Of a stretch of 64,000 bases of DNA, positions 8,737 through 17,149 are shown piece by piece. The stretch lies in assembly GCF_004681185.1 (NCBI RefSeq), contig NZ_SRIF01000001.1:620001-684000 (forward strand), given 5' to 3'. Position 1 is the stretch's first letter; each line of letters starts with the position of its first letter. The notes under the pieces are model-generated. The model did no database searches. It was not told where the DNA came from and worked only from the letters and a program-made list of their open reading frames with translations. Both the position numbers and the translations under genes were made by a program. This DNA comes from Haloarcula amylovorans (GTDB lineage: Archaea > Halobacteriota > Halobacteria > Halobacteriales > Haloarculaceae).

Positions 8737-9594
8737 ATGACCGACACGCAGACTGGGAGTCGCAATCCCGACGCGCTCGTCCGCCGGGCGGGCAAACGGG
8801 CCGACACCCGCCAGGACCAGCACTTCCTCGTCGACGACCGAGTGCTCGACCGCATCCCCGAATACGCCGTAGAGGCGGAGATAGACCTCTCTCACGTCCT
8901 CGAAATAGGGGGCGGGCCCGGGGCGCTGACCGACCGACTGCTCGGCCACGCTGAGGAAGTGACCGTCGTCGAGCGCGACCCGGACTTTGCGGCACACCTC
9001 CGCGAGGAGTTCGCTGACGAGCGAATGGCGGACCGACTGACCGTCCTCGAAGGGGACGCACTCGACGTCTCGCTGCCGGAGTTTACGGCCAGCATCTCGA
9101 ATCTCCCCTACGGCGCGTCCTCCGAGATCGCGTTTCGACTCCTCCCACGAGAGCGACCGCTCGTCTTGATGTTCCAGCAAGAGTTCGCCGAGCGGATGGC
9201 CGCCGACCCCGGAACCGACGATTATGGCCGCCTCTCCGTGACGGCAGGCCACTACGCCGACGTGGATATCGTCGAGACGGTTCCCAAGGAAGCGTTCGAC
9301 CCGCAGCCGCGCGTGACGAGCGCGCTTGTACGGACGACACCCCGGAAACCGGACTACTCCGTTCCCAACGACGATTTCTTCATGGACTTCCTGAAAGGGG
9401 TGTTCACTCAGCGCCGGAAGACGATGCGCAACGCTGTCCGGAACACCGCCCACATCTCCGGGTTGGGCAACCCCGACGCCGTCGTTGAGGCGGCCGACGA
9501 GGAACTGATGAGCGCCCGCGCTGGGAATCTCGCGCCGGCGGACTTCGCCGACCTGGCGACGCTGGCGTACGATGTCGGCGACCCGGAGGCGTGA
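8737..9594 (+). CDS. rsmA: 16S rRNA dimethyladenosine transferase (RsmA/KsgA)
   Basis: A 285-residue SAM-dependent methyltransferase that makes the adjacent N6,N6-dimethyladenosines at the 3' end of 16S rRNA. Diagnostic segments are QDQHFLVDDRVLDRI near the N-terminus, motif I VLEIGGGPGALTDRLL, the acidic motif II VERD, and the catalytic motif IV SNLPYGASSE. The C-terminal helical domain (FLKGVFTQRRKTMRNAVR) is intact. It overlaps the following methyltransferase gene by 4 bases if the latter starts at GTG 9591. Length is normal for archaeal KsgA/Dim1. Confidence 0.96.
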   Translation: MTDTQTGSRNPDALVRRAGKRADTRQDQHFLVDDRVLDRIPEYAVEAEIDLSHVLEIGGGPGALTDRLLGHAEEVTVVERDPDFAAHLREEFADERMADRLTVLEGDALDVSLPEFTASISNLPYGASSEIAFRLLPRERPLVLMFQQEFAERMAADPGTDDYGRLSVTAGHYADVDIVETVPKEAFDPQPRVTSALVRTTPRKPDYSVPNDDFFMDFLKGVFTQRRKTMRNAVRNTAHISGLGNPDAVVEAADEELMSARAGNLAPADFADLATLAYDVGDPEA

Positions 9595-10232
9595 GGATGG
9601 CGGAGGACGAGCAAACCGGCGACGCAGACAACGCGGACGACCCGGCCGACACCGATGGGCGACCCGCACTGGCCGATCAGCGCGACGTCGAGTCGGTGTA
9701 CCAACCGGCGGAGGATTCCGATTTGCTAGCCAGGGCGGCCTACGAACAGGTCGGTGAGGGCGACCGAGTGCTCGACGTGGGAACGGGGTCGGGCTACGTC
9801 GCGGCAACGATGGGCGAGGCAGGAGCCGACGCCGTCGGCGTGGACGTGAACCCACTTGCGTGTCGGCAAGCCCGCGAGAACAGCGTGTGGGTCGTCCGCG
9901 GCAACTTACTCGAACCGTTTCGAGATGGCATCTTCGACCTCGTGACGTTCAATCCGCCCTACCTTCCGACGCCGAAGGAGAAGGAGTGGGACGACTGGAT
10001 GGAACACGCGCTTTCGGGCGGCGAGGATGGCCGTCGTCTCGTTGACCCGTTTCTGGCGTCCGTCGGTCGCGTTCTCGCACCCGACGGCGCGGCGCTCTTA
10101 CTGGTCAGTAGTCTCACCGACCCTGACGCTGTCTGTGAGTACGGCCGCGAACACGGGCTGACGAGTGCCCGAGTCGCAAGCGAGAAACATCCGTACGAGG
10201 AGCTTTCCGTCCTGCGGTTTACGCAGGAATAA
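9591..10232 (+). CDS. HemK2/Mtq2-type protein N5-glutamine methyltransferase
   Basis: A 213-residue class I methyltransferase with motif I VLDVGTGSGYVA and the NPPY motif in TFNPPYLPTPKEKEW. NPPY is the hallmark of enzymes that methylate glutamine or other planar nitrogens. The small, single-domain form lacking the bacterial PrmC N-terminal domain resembles archaeal/eukaryal HemK2, which with Trm112 methylates the GGQ glutamine of the release factor aRF1. The start may be GTG 9591, giving a 4-base overlap with rsmA, or ATG 9597. The N-terminal 25 residues are acidic and probably disordered. Confidence 0.88.
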   Translation: MRMAEDEQTGDADNADDPADTDGRPALADQRDVESVYQPAEDSDLLARAAYEQVGEGDRVLDVGTGSGYVAATMGEAGADAVGVDVNPLACRQARENSVWVVRGNLLEPFRDGIFDLVTFNPPYLPTPKEKEWDDWMEHALSGGEDGRRLVDPFLASVGRVLAPDGAALLLVSSLTDPDAVCEYGREHGLTSARVASEKHPYEELSVLRFTQE

Positions 10233-10262
10233 TTACCAACAAGCATTTTCCCGAATAGGAAA

Positions 10263-10269
10263 TATTAAA
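10263..10269 (+). promoter_or_regulatory. TATA box of the metE pair
   Basis: The sequence tattaaa is about 29 bases before the ATG at 10295, inside an AT-rich patch that follows the hemK2-like gene. It is the likely promoter of the two methionine synthase genes. Confidence 0.6.
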
Positions 10270-10294
10270 GCCCGTCATTTCGTAGGCGAGCGCA

Positions 10295-11287
10295 ATGACA
10301 CAGATAGTCGCCACGACCCCTGGCCTGTTCCCGTTGCCGGACTGGGCCAAGGACGAACTGTCCAATCTGAAGGGACACCAGAAGACCGACCTCATCAGCG
10401 GTGACGAGGGCGGAGAGATAACGCACGCCTACGACCGCGCCCGCGAGGAAGTCGTCTCGCTCCAGCAGGAAGCGGGACTCGACCGAGTCGTCGAGGGCCA
10501 ACTCCGCTGGGACGACATGATCGCTCACCCGCTCGCGGTCCACGACAACGTCGAGACCCGCGGGATCGTCCGCTACTACGACAACAACAATTTCTACCGA
10601 GACCCCGTCGTGCAGGGCGACCTCACCGCCGATGGCGACGTTGCCGCCGACCTCGACGCGGCCGCCGAACTCGTCGACGGTGGGCTGCAGGCAGTTCTGC
10701 CCGGCCCGTACTCGCTCGCGGACCTCGCCACGGACGAACACTACGGTGACGACGCCGCTTTCCTCGACGCCATCGCCGACTTCCTCGCCGGTGAGGCCGA
10801 GCAGTTCCCCGACATCGAGACGCTGTTCCTGCTGGAACCGTCGCTGGTCGAGAACGCCCCCGAAGACGGCGAGGACGAACGAGCTAGCGAGGCCATCGAC
10901 GCCGTCGCGAACGCCGTCGACGCCGACGTCGTCGCGCACACCTACTGGGGCGCAATCGAGGAGAAGGTGTACGCCCACCTGATGGACGCCGATGTGGACG
11001 CCATCGGCTTCGACCTGATCGCCGACCACGACCACAACGTCTACAACGTGCAGGAGTACGGCACGAAAGACGACGTCGCGCTCGGCGTCGTCGACGGGCA
11101 GAACACGCTCGTCGAAGCGCCCGAGACTATTCGCGACCGAATCGACTGGTTCGAACAGCAGACCAACACCGTCTACGACACCGTCTACGCCACCGCGAAC
11201 ACCGAGCTGTTCTATCTCCCCGTCAACAAGTTCGCGGACAAGCTACAGTCGCTTGCGAACGCGACGACGCTGGAGGTGGAAGCATGA
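10295..11287 (+). CDS. MetE-like methionine synthase, N-terminal-domain-type protein
   Basis: A 330-residue TIM-barrel protein related to cobalamin-independent methionine synthase. It begins MTQIVATTPGLFPLPDWAKDEL and contains GPYSLADLATDEHYGDD and DVDAIGFDLIADHDHNVY, which match family segments. The zinc-ligand cysteines of the catalytic half are not apparent, so it resembles the MetE N-terminal domain as a stand-alone subunit. It overlaps the catalytic partner by 4 bases, and the two probably act together in methyl transfer to homocysteine. The methyl donor in haloarchaea is not shown by sequence. Confidence 0.82.
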   Translation: MTQIVATTPGLFPLPDWAKDELSNLKGHQKTDLISGDEGGEITHAYDRAREEVVSLQQEAGLDRVVEGQLRWDDMIAHPLAVHDNVETRGIVRYYDNNNFYRDPVVQGDLTADGDVAADLDAAAELVDGGLQAVLPGPYSLADLATDEHYGDDAAFLDAIADFLAGEAEQFPDIETLFLLEPSLVENAPEDGEDERASEAIDAVANAVDADVVAHTYWGAIEEKVYAHLMDADVDAIGFDLIADHDHNVYNVQEYGTKDDVALGVVDGQNTLVEAPETIRDRIDWFEQQTNTVYDTVYATANTELFYLPVNKFADKLQSLANATTLEVEA

Positions 11288-12357
11288 CCGGCCCACGAGA
11301 GCAGTTCCGACCCGAGAACCACCCGAACAACCACTTCCTGCTGACGACCGTCGTCGGCTCCTACCCCAAGCCGAAGTGGCACGACCGCGCCCGCGAGATG
11401 TTCGAAGACGAGGACGCCGACTTCGGTGAGGACGAGTGGGAGGAGTCGAAAGATGACGCGTCGCGGCTCATCACCCACGAACACGAACGCTGCGGCCTCG
11501 ACGTCATCTGCGACGGCGAGATGCGTCGCAACGAGATGGTCGAGTACTTCGCCCACCGCATCGACGGCTACGAGTTCAACGGCCGCGTGAAGGTCTGGGG
11601 TCACAACTACTTCGACAAGCCGAGCGTCGCAGACGAAGTCGAGTATGGCGAACAGTGGCTCGTCGAGGAGTTCGAGTTCACCGACGAGGTGGCCGAGCGC
11701 CCGGTCAAAGTCCCTATCACCGGTCCCTACACGCTCGCTAACTGGTCGTTCAACGAAGTCTACGACAGTGAGGAGGAACTGGCCTACGAACTGGCCGACC
11801 TCGTCAACGAGGAGATTGAGGCGCTGGTCGATGCGGGCGCGCGCTACATCCAGATAGACGAACCGGCGCTGGCGACGACGCCGGACGACCACGCCATCGT
11901 CGGCGAGTGTCTCGAACGCATCGTCGACGACGTGCCCGAGGACGTACGGCTCGGCCTGCACGTCTGTTATGGCGACTACTCGCGCATCTACCCCGAGATT
12001 CTGGAGTACCCGGTCCACGAGTACGACCTCGAACTCGCCAACGGTGACTACGAGCAACTCGATGTCTTCAAAGACCACGAGTTCACGAAGGACTTCGCCA
12101 TGGGCGTCCTCGACGCCCACACGGCCGAAGTCGAGTCCGTTGAGGAGATAAAGGAGAACATCAAGAAGGGGCTGGAGGTCGTTCCGCCGGAGCGACTCAC
12201 CGTCTCGCCGGACTGCGGCGTGAAGCTCCTGCCCCGCGAAATCGCCTACGGGAAGATGGAGAACATGGTACAGGCCGCCCGCGAGATCGAAGAGGAACTC
12301 GACGCCGGCGAAATCGACGTGGTCGCGAGCGGTGCGGAAGCGAGCGCGGACGACTAG
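11284..12357 (+). CDS. metE: Methionine synthase (MetE catalytic-domain type)
   Basis: A 357-residue protein matching the C-terminal catalytic half of cobalamin-independent methionine synthase. The start, FLLTTVVGSYPKPKWHDRA, is the typical TTxxGSxP opening. Zinc ligands are visible as the H and C of GLHVCYGDY, an upstream Glu, and the Cys of VSPDCGVKLLPRE. IQIDEPAL is the conserved DEPAL segment for substrate binding. Archaeal core-type MetE proteins use a corrinoid protein or folate-like donor; which applies here is not evident. It is translationally coupled to the preceding N-domain-like gene. Confidence 0.92.
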   Translation: MTGPREQFRPENHPNNHFLLTTVVGSYPKPKWHDRAREMFEDEDADFGEDEWEESKDDASRLITHEHERCGLDVICDGEMRRNEMVEYFAHRIDGYEFNGRVKVWGHNYFDKPSVADEVEYGEQWLVEEFEFTDEVAERPVKVPITGPYTLANWSFNEVYDSEEELAYELADLVNEEIEALVDAGARYIQIDEPALATTPDDHAIVGECLERIVDDVPEDVRLGLHVCYGDYSRIYPEILEYPVHEYDLELANGDYEQLDVFKDHEFTKDFAMGVLDAHTAEVESVEEIKENIKKGLEVVPPERLTVSPDCGVKLLPREIAYGKMENMVQAAREIEEELDAGEIDVVASGAEASADD

Positions 12358-12402
12358 CGAGGTTCTGAGCGTAGCGAAGAACCTCGAACGTCGAACGGGG
12401 AA
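12357..12402 (+). repeat. Degenerate intergenic hairpin repeat, copy B
   Basis: This begins at the metE stop. The stem is gaggttct (12359-12366) paired with agaacctc (12378-12385), a perfect 8 base pairs, with the 11-base loop gagcgtagcga. The tail cgaacggggaac is at 12392-12403. Loop and tail match copy A at 8598-8650 with one or two changes while the stem sequence differs, a sign of structure-preserving repeats. Confidence 0.6.
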
Positions 12403-12479
12403 CGAAGTGACCCGTGAGACGATTGAAGCGACGAGCAGGCTCGGCTACGAGTAGTCAATTATTCGCGCAGCGGACGACT

Positions 12480-12660
12480 AGCGGGATTTCTCCGAAATCC
12501 CGAAAACGAACGGGGAGGGACGACTCGAGAGTAGCGAGGGCCGCGCGCAGCGCAGAACCTCGGAAATGAGTGGGGAGGAAAAATCCGTGAACAGCGAGAC
12601 GCCGAGCCTAGCGAGGGGGTCTCGAAAATGCGAGTGGAGAGGGATCGAAGGCCACTCAGG
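12480..12660 (+). repeat. Run of degenerate hairpin repeats, copies C-E
   Basis: Three further copies follow. Copy C has the stem gggatttc (12483-12490) paired with gaaatccc (12494-12501) and the tail cgaacggggagg at 12507-12518. Copy D starts at gtagcgaggg near 12531, with a poorer stem and the tail gagtggggaggaa near 12569. Copy E has ctagcgagggggtctcg near 12609 and the tail gcgagtggagaggg. Spacing is roughly 60-75 bases. None encodes a convincing protein. Confidence 0.5.
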
Positions 12661-13108
12661 CAGTCGGACGGCGACGCCGCCCGACGGCACACTCGCGCCT
12701 AGCGTGGTTTGAGCGACCATCGAGAGCGAAAACTACGAAATAGCGAACGGCGACCGTAGGGTGCCGCGAGCAGTTTTCCATTGACGAACGTCGATCGCTC
12801 GCTACCGAGCCTCGTCTCTGTCGTTTGTTCCGAACAGACTTCGGTGGCCACTGAGTAGGCATGCTATACGAACGCATTGGACACGGCCAAAAGTTCGACG
12901 AAAGCCGAAATTACTATCGACCACCGCCAACAATTAATTCAGATAGGTTGTCATTTGCCGCCGAGGTTGCCCTCAGCTAGAATGGCTTTATCGGGGTCTT
13001 TAACAGCTACTGGGCCCGAATTTTCACGTAGGTATCAAAGAGTGGCAAACGGTGACACACTGGGAAAGAGTTTAGTCACTTTCGGGCGTTGACTCACAAC
13101 GAGAGAAC
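12661..13108. other. Non-coding stretch before the 170-aa gene
   Basis: About 450 bases without a supportable gene. Composition drifts from GC-rich to mixed after 12720. The patch agagtttagtc at 13067-13077 is a possible TATA element for the gene starting at 13109, with a leader of about 10 bases. No tRNA, RNase P or SRP RNA pattern was recognised. Confidence 0.45.
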
Positions 13109-13621
13109 ATGACTGATGACACACACCTCAGGGCGGAACTGTATCTTCGCGGAGACACGTACGGCACGTTCGACGCCCAGCAGCAGGTTCTGAACCGAGT
13201 CAAACGGTTGGAGGCTAACGGCGTGTTTACGGAGTCGATGGTCGCCGGCGAGTGGCAGCGTATCCGGACGATGGCCGAGGACAAGCGATCGGGTGCGCTG
13301 GCGACTTACGAGGAGTTCCGCGACTGGGCCGAGCGCAACGCCACGTCGCTAGAACCGGCCTTCGAGCGACGGACCCGAAGCTACGTCGGGATGGATCGCG
13401 TCGACGACGTCGTCGTCTTCCCAGTCGTCTCGCTGGCGATATACGACGATACGCAGCTAGAGGCCGTCTTCCCGTGCACCGACAGCGAGTACACCTACAC
13501 GGTGGGTGACGCGCTGGATGCCTTCGAACGCGGCGACGAAGCGTGGCTCGCGCAGTTCGACACCGTCACCGTCGGCCGCACCGAACCGTGGCTCGAACCC
13601 GGCGTCGAGACGACGCCCTAG
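13109..13621 (+). CDS. Conserved haloarchaeal hypothetical protein (170 aa)
   Basis: A soluble, acidic 170-residue protein. The N-terminus (HLRAELYLRGDTYGTFDAQQQVLNRV) resembles a strand-helix unit of the kind seen in stress or amphipathic sensor proteins. It is followed by LEANGVFTESMVAGEWQRI and a beta-rich C-terminal half with VVVFPVVSLAIYDD and LEAVFPCTDSEYTYTVGDAL. I recognise the layout from other haloarchaeal genomes but know no function. It converges with the ABC exporter operon; its stop lies four bases into the 3' end of the permease gene. Confidence 0.7.
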   Translation: MTDDTHLRAELYLRGDTYGTFDAQQQVLNRVKRLEANGVFTESMVAGEWQRIRTMAEDKRSGALATYEEFRDWAERNATSLEPAFERRTRSYVGMDRVDDVVVFPVVSLAIYDDTQLEAVFPCTDSEYTYTVGDALDAFERGDEAWLAQFDTVTVGRTEPWLEPGVETTP

Positions 13622-14763
13622 CCGCGTAGCGCTTCGACTGGTTCTTCGCTCGCGGCTTTCCACGCCGGATAGAGGCCGCTCAGGATGCTCGTCACGACGC
13701 CGAAACTGAACGCCGCGATGAGGTACCACGCGTTGGCCATCCGGAAGACGGCCATCGCGTCGCCGACGGTGTAGTGATTGATGGCCAATCCAGCGGCGAT
13801 GCTGATGATGACGCCGACGAGTCCGCCGATGACGCCCAGTAGCGTCGCTTCGGTCAGCATCACTTTGAGCACGTCGCGTTTCTGATAGCCGACCGCGCGC
13901 AGAACACCGATCTCTTCTCGCCGCTCGACTGTCGACATCAACATCACGTTGAGGATGGAGATACCGGCCACGAACAGCGAGATAGAGGCGATGCCGACGA
14001 GGACGGTGTTGATTATCTGGAACTGCTGTTCGATGAGGTCAACGATGCTACCGAACTCCGTCACCGTGACGCGTTCCTGTCGGCCGTTGAGCGAGTCGCG
14101 AATCGCCATCGCCGTCTCGTTGGCCTGTGACCCAGATTCGGCGGTGATGTACACCTGTGAGTAGCCGCGCTGGTTGAAGCTACTGGCCGGGAGGACGAGC
14201 CTGTTCGCCGGGTTGAGCGGCGAGAATGCGTCTCCGGATTCGAGTACCGCTCGAACCCTGACGGTGCTCCCGTTGACGGCGATGGTACTCCCTGGATGCA
14301 GATCGTGTTCCTCGGCGAGGGAAGCCCCCACGAGTGCGCCAGAGCGGAACGGTTCTGGGATACGCCCCTCGGTGGCGTTGTACACCTCCGCTGGCTGTTC
14401 GAGGCCGTAGACTAATTGCGTCGTGTTCTGATTGCGGTCGAAAGCGACCGGTTGGACGCCTTGTTTGACCGGCGACACCGTCGCTCCCGGCCCTGCGGCG
14501 CGCCTGATATCTCTGATATCCCGTTCCGAGAGCGAATCGAAGCCGGCTTCCTGGTTCGGTGAGACAGTGAGTTGGTTGCCCACGCTCCCGAGGTTCTGGG
14601 TGAACGAGTACTGGAGCGCGACGCCGAACATCCCGAGTGACGCGATGGCGACGACGCCGATGACGATACCAAGCGACGCCAGCAGCGAGCGCATCTTCGT
14701 TCGCGTGAGGTTCCGACTGGCCATCAACGCCGCGGGAAAGCGGCGGTACAGCGGCTCAAGCAT
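13618..14763 (-). CDS. MacB/FtsX-type ABC transporter permease
   Basis: A 381-residue permease. One transmembrane helix near residues 25-48 (SLLASLGIVIGVVAIASLGM) is followed by a large extracellular domain (about 60-255) and three C-terminal helices (about 265-375), with ILNVMLMSTVERREEIGVLRAVG, the hallmark of the FtsX domain. MacB-like systems are mechanotransmission transporters that export proteins or lipids or act on periplasmic partners. It overlaps its ATPase gene by 8 bases. The third gene of the operon encodes a CARDB-type exported protein, a common partner of this exporter type. Confidence 0.92.
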   Translation of the reverse strand: MLEPLYRRFPAALMASRNLTRTKMRSLLASLGIVIGVVAIASLGMFGVALQYSFTQNLGSVGNQLTVSPNQEAGFDSLSERDIRDIRRAAGPGATVSPVKQGVQPVAFDRNQNTTQLVYGLEQPAEVYNATEGRIPEPFRSGALVGASLAEEHDLHPGSTIAVNGSTVRVRAVLESGDAFSPLNPANRLVLPASSFNQRGYSQVYITAESGSQANETAMAIRDSLNGRQERVTVTEFGSIVDLIEQQFQIINTVLVGIASISLFVAGISILNVMLMSTVERREEIGVLRAVGYQKRDVLKVMLTEATLLGVIGGLVGVIISIAAGLAINHYTVGDAMAVFRMANAWYLIAAFSFGVVTSILSGLYPAWKAASEEPVEALRG

Positions 14764-15436
14764 CTATCATCTCCTTCCCGATGGTGCCGTCGACGAGGTG
14801 GACCGTCCGGTCGACGTACTGGTTGACCAGTTCGTCGTGGGTCACCGCGACGATGGCAACGTCCTGTTCGTCGGCGATGCGGCGGAATTCGTCGAGAATC
14901 TGGCGACCGGTCTCCCGGTCGAGGCTCCCGGTCGGTTCGTCGGCGAGAACGATAGTCGGGTCGTTGATGAGCGAGCGAGCGATGGCAACGCGCTGTTTCT
15001 GTCCGCCCGACAGTTGGTCGGGTTTGTGGTCGAAGCGGTCGCCGAGGCCGACTCGCGTGAGCAAGTCGCGGGCGCGAGCCGCCCGGTTCGGGTCGCGGTC
15101 GAACAGGCGCGGGACCTCGACGTTCTCGACGGCGTCGAGCGTCGGGAGGAGGTAGAAGTTCTGGAAGACGAACCCGATGGTCCGCTTGCGGAGCGCGGTT
15201 CGCTTGCGGTCGCCGAGGTCCGTCACGTCTCGGCCGTTCAGGATGACCCGCCCTTCCGTCGGCGTCGCTAGCAGGCCGAGGATGTTCAACAGGGTGGATT
15301 TCCCGCTCCCGCTGGGGCCCATGATGGAGACGAACTCACCGGCTTCGAGCGTGAAGTCGATCCCGCCGAGGGCTTCCAGCGTCTCGCCGCCGGTTCGGTA
15401 CCGCTTGACGATGTTCTGGGCGTCGATGACAGTCAT
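14756..15436 (-). CDS. ABC transporter ATP-binding protein (LolD/MacB type)
   Basis: A 226-residue ATPase with Walker A GPSGSGKST, signature LSGGQKQR, Walker B TIVLADEPTGSLD and the H-loop VAVTHD. LADEPTGSLD and YLLPTLDAVENVEVP are characteristic of the LolD/MacB/FtsE branch. It energises the FtsX-type permease encoded directly downstream with an 8-base overlap, and its own start overlaps the end of the CARDB gene by 4 bases. All catalytic motifs are intact. Confidence 0.95.
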   Translation of the reverse strand: MTVIDAQNIVKRYRTGGETLEALGGIDFTLEAGEFVSIMGPSGSGKSTLLNILGLLATPTEGRVILNGRDVTDLGDRKRTALRKRTIGFVFQNFYLLPTLDAVENVEVPRLFDRDPNRAARARDLLTRVGLGDRFDHKPDQLSGGQKQRVAIARSLINDPTIVLADEPTGSLDRETGRQILDEFRRIADEQDVAIVAVTHDELVNQYVDRTVHLVDGTIGKEMIDA

Positions 15437-16914
15437 ATGTCGTCGGGTTCGTCGGAGCGACGGGACCAGCGGATGAGGATACCGGCGACGACGATGACCG
15501 CGACGGCCCCGATGGCGAGTATCGGGAGCAAGCCGCCGCCGCTGTCGTTCGATTGGGCCGGTGTCTGTACCGGACCGCTCGACGTCGTTCCGGTTTCGAC
15601 GGCGAACGTCCGTTGCTTGCGGGTACCGTCTACGAGATACGACACCTGTACAGGGACCGAGGAGACGTTGCCGGTCGTGCGGGCGGTGACGTCGAAGGAG
15701 ACGAAGTCCGACGAGGGGACGGTCCCCACGAAGTAGTCCTTGTTCGGTTCGACGGGTTCGACGTTCTCGGTGGGAACGACGCCGACGATGACACTGTTAG
15801 CGCTCGACATCCCGACGTTACTTGCGCTCCCGCTTATCTGGAGGTGGCCGCCCTCTCGGGTGACGGAGACGCCGGTCAGCTGAATCGCGCCCGGAACCGA
15901 GCGGAGTTGCGCGGTCGTGCTGGCACTCCGCTGTCGGGTTCCGATCTCGTAGTTCGCGTCGACCGAGACGTCCGCACTCCCCTCAGACATCGTGGCATTG
16001 AGCCGAACCCGTTTCGAGGAGCCGGCGGGTACCGACGAGACGATGGTTCGCTGGAATGTCGCGTTGGCCGCAGAAGCCGTGACGACCACGTCCTCTGCGG
16101 GCGCGTTCCCCTGATTGATCACGTCGACGGCGAGGGCGCGGTCGGTACCGGTACCGACGCCGGACGCGTCGAGGACGACGCCCTCACGGAGCTCCTCGGT
16201 TTGGATCGTCTTCGTTCGCGTCACAGTTCGGTCCGTGCCGCCGGGGACGGTATAGGAGAGCGTCGCTTCTAGTTCGTGTGTTCCGTCGCTCTCAGGACGA
16301 AACCGGAACGGGGCTGAGGCGGTGTTCCCGGCGGGGAGCGTCGCCAGCACGGTCCGGTCTTCGAGCATCGTCACGCCGTCGCCGGAGACGGTTATCTCGA
16401 CGTTCGAGACCGGTGTGTCGAGTCCGTTCGCCACCGTGACGGTCCCAGAGGCGGGGACGCCGGCGACCGACTCGTTGGCTCGGATGTCGAGCTGCGGGTG
16501 GTTCTCTTCGACCGAGAGCGATATCGGATATCGCAGTTGAACGGACTCGTTCGTGTTCGTGTTCTCGCCGTAGACGATGAGCCGGAGGTTGCGGGTCCCG
16601 GCCTCTTCGAAGGTGTGCGTAAGCGGCACCTGGACGCTAGACCCCGGCGAGACGGTCCCGACGTCGGTGATACGCTCGTACTCGGTGACTCCCCGACCCG
16701 AGGCTTTTCGGAGCGCGATGGCGTTTATCTGTAGCGGCGCGCTGCTCGATTGGGCGTTCTGAATCGTCGGTGTGAACGTAATCGACTCACCGGGTGCCGG
16801 GGAGTCGGGCGAGATCTGGAAGTCCGAGATGGAGGCGTTGACGCCCGCACCGGCGACCGTCACCGGGACGGCGGCGACGCTCGCGATCAGTACGAGAACC
16901 GTCAGACGCCGCAT
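15433..16914 (-). CDS. Exported CARDB-domain protein anchored by a C-terminal helix
   Basis: A 493-residue protein. Residues 1-25 form a Sec signal peptide (LTVLVLIASVAAVPVTVAGAG). The body is a series of Ig-like/CARDB modules, with repeated phrases such as SPAPGESITFTPTIQNAQ, PASGTVTVANGLDTPVSNVEI and LAVDVINQGNAPAEDVVV. A single membrane helix lies near 463-483, followed by a basic tail (RWSRRSDEPDDI). It is the first gene of an exporter operon, so it is likely the extracellular partner of the MacB-like transporter. What it binds is unknown. Confidence 0.85.
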   Translation of the reverse strand: MRRLTVLVLIASVAAVPVTVAGAGVNASISDFQISPDSPAPGESITFTPTIQNAQSSSAPLQINAIALRKASGRGVTEYERITDVGTVSPGSSVQVPLTHTFEEAGTRNLRLIVYGENTNTNESVQLRYPISLSVEENHPQLDIRANESVAGVPASGTVTVANGLDTPVSNVEITVSGDGVTMLEDRTVLATLPAGNTASAPFRFRPESDGTHELEATLSYTVPGGTDRTVTRTKTIQTEELREGVVLDASGVGTGTDRALAVDVINQGNAPAEDVVVTASAANATFQRTIVSSVPAGSSKRVRLNATMSEGSADVSVDANYEIGTRQRSASTTAQLRSVPGAIQLTGVSVTREGGHLQISGSASNVGMSSANSVIVGVVPTENVEPVEPNKDYFVGTVPSSDFVSFDVTARTTGNVSSVPVQVSYLVDGTRKQRTFAVETGTTSSGPVQTPAQSNDSGGGLLPILAIGAVAVIVVAGILIRWSRRSDEPDDI

Positions 16915-17149
16915 CGTCCCTCCCTCGCCGTTCGAACGTTCGTTCGAGATTCAGGTGGGAGGACGACTTCACGACACATGGGGACCAGGTCCATGTGTCC
17001 TCGTCCACCCGACTACAATTTATAGCTGATGAAAGTATCGTGTCGACACCGTGGAATTTTCGACGAGCAAAGCGGCGACTGCTCCGCCCTTCATGGGATT
17101 GCCCACGTCGCGTGACGCCGCCGGTGCTGGTATCGACAGACGATCCGGT

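Noticed and set aside
8081..9061. Long minus-strand open frame opposite DUF655 and rsmA
   Set aside because: It is antisense to two well-identified genes, and its translation is low-complexity and Arg-rich, as expected from opposite-strand GC-rich codons.
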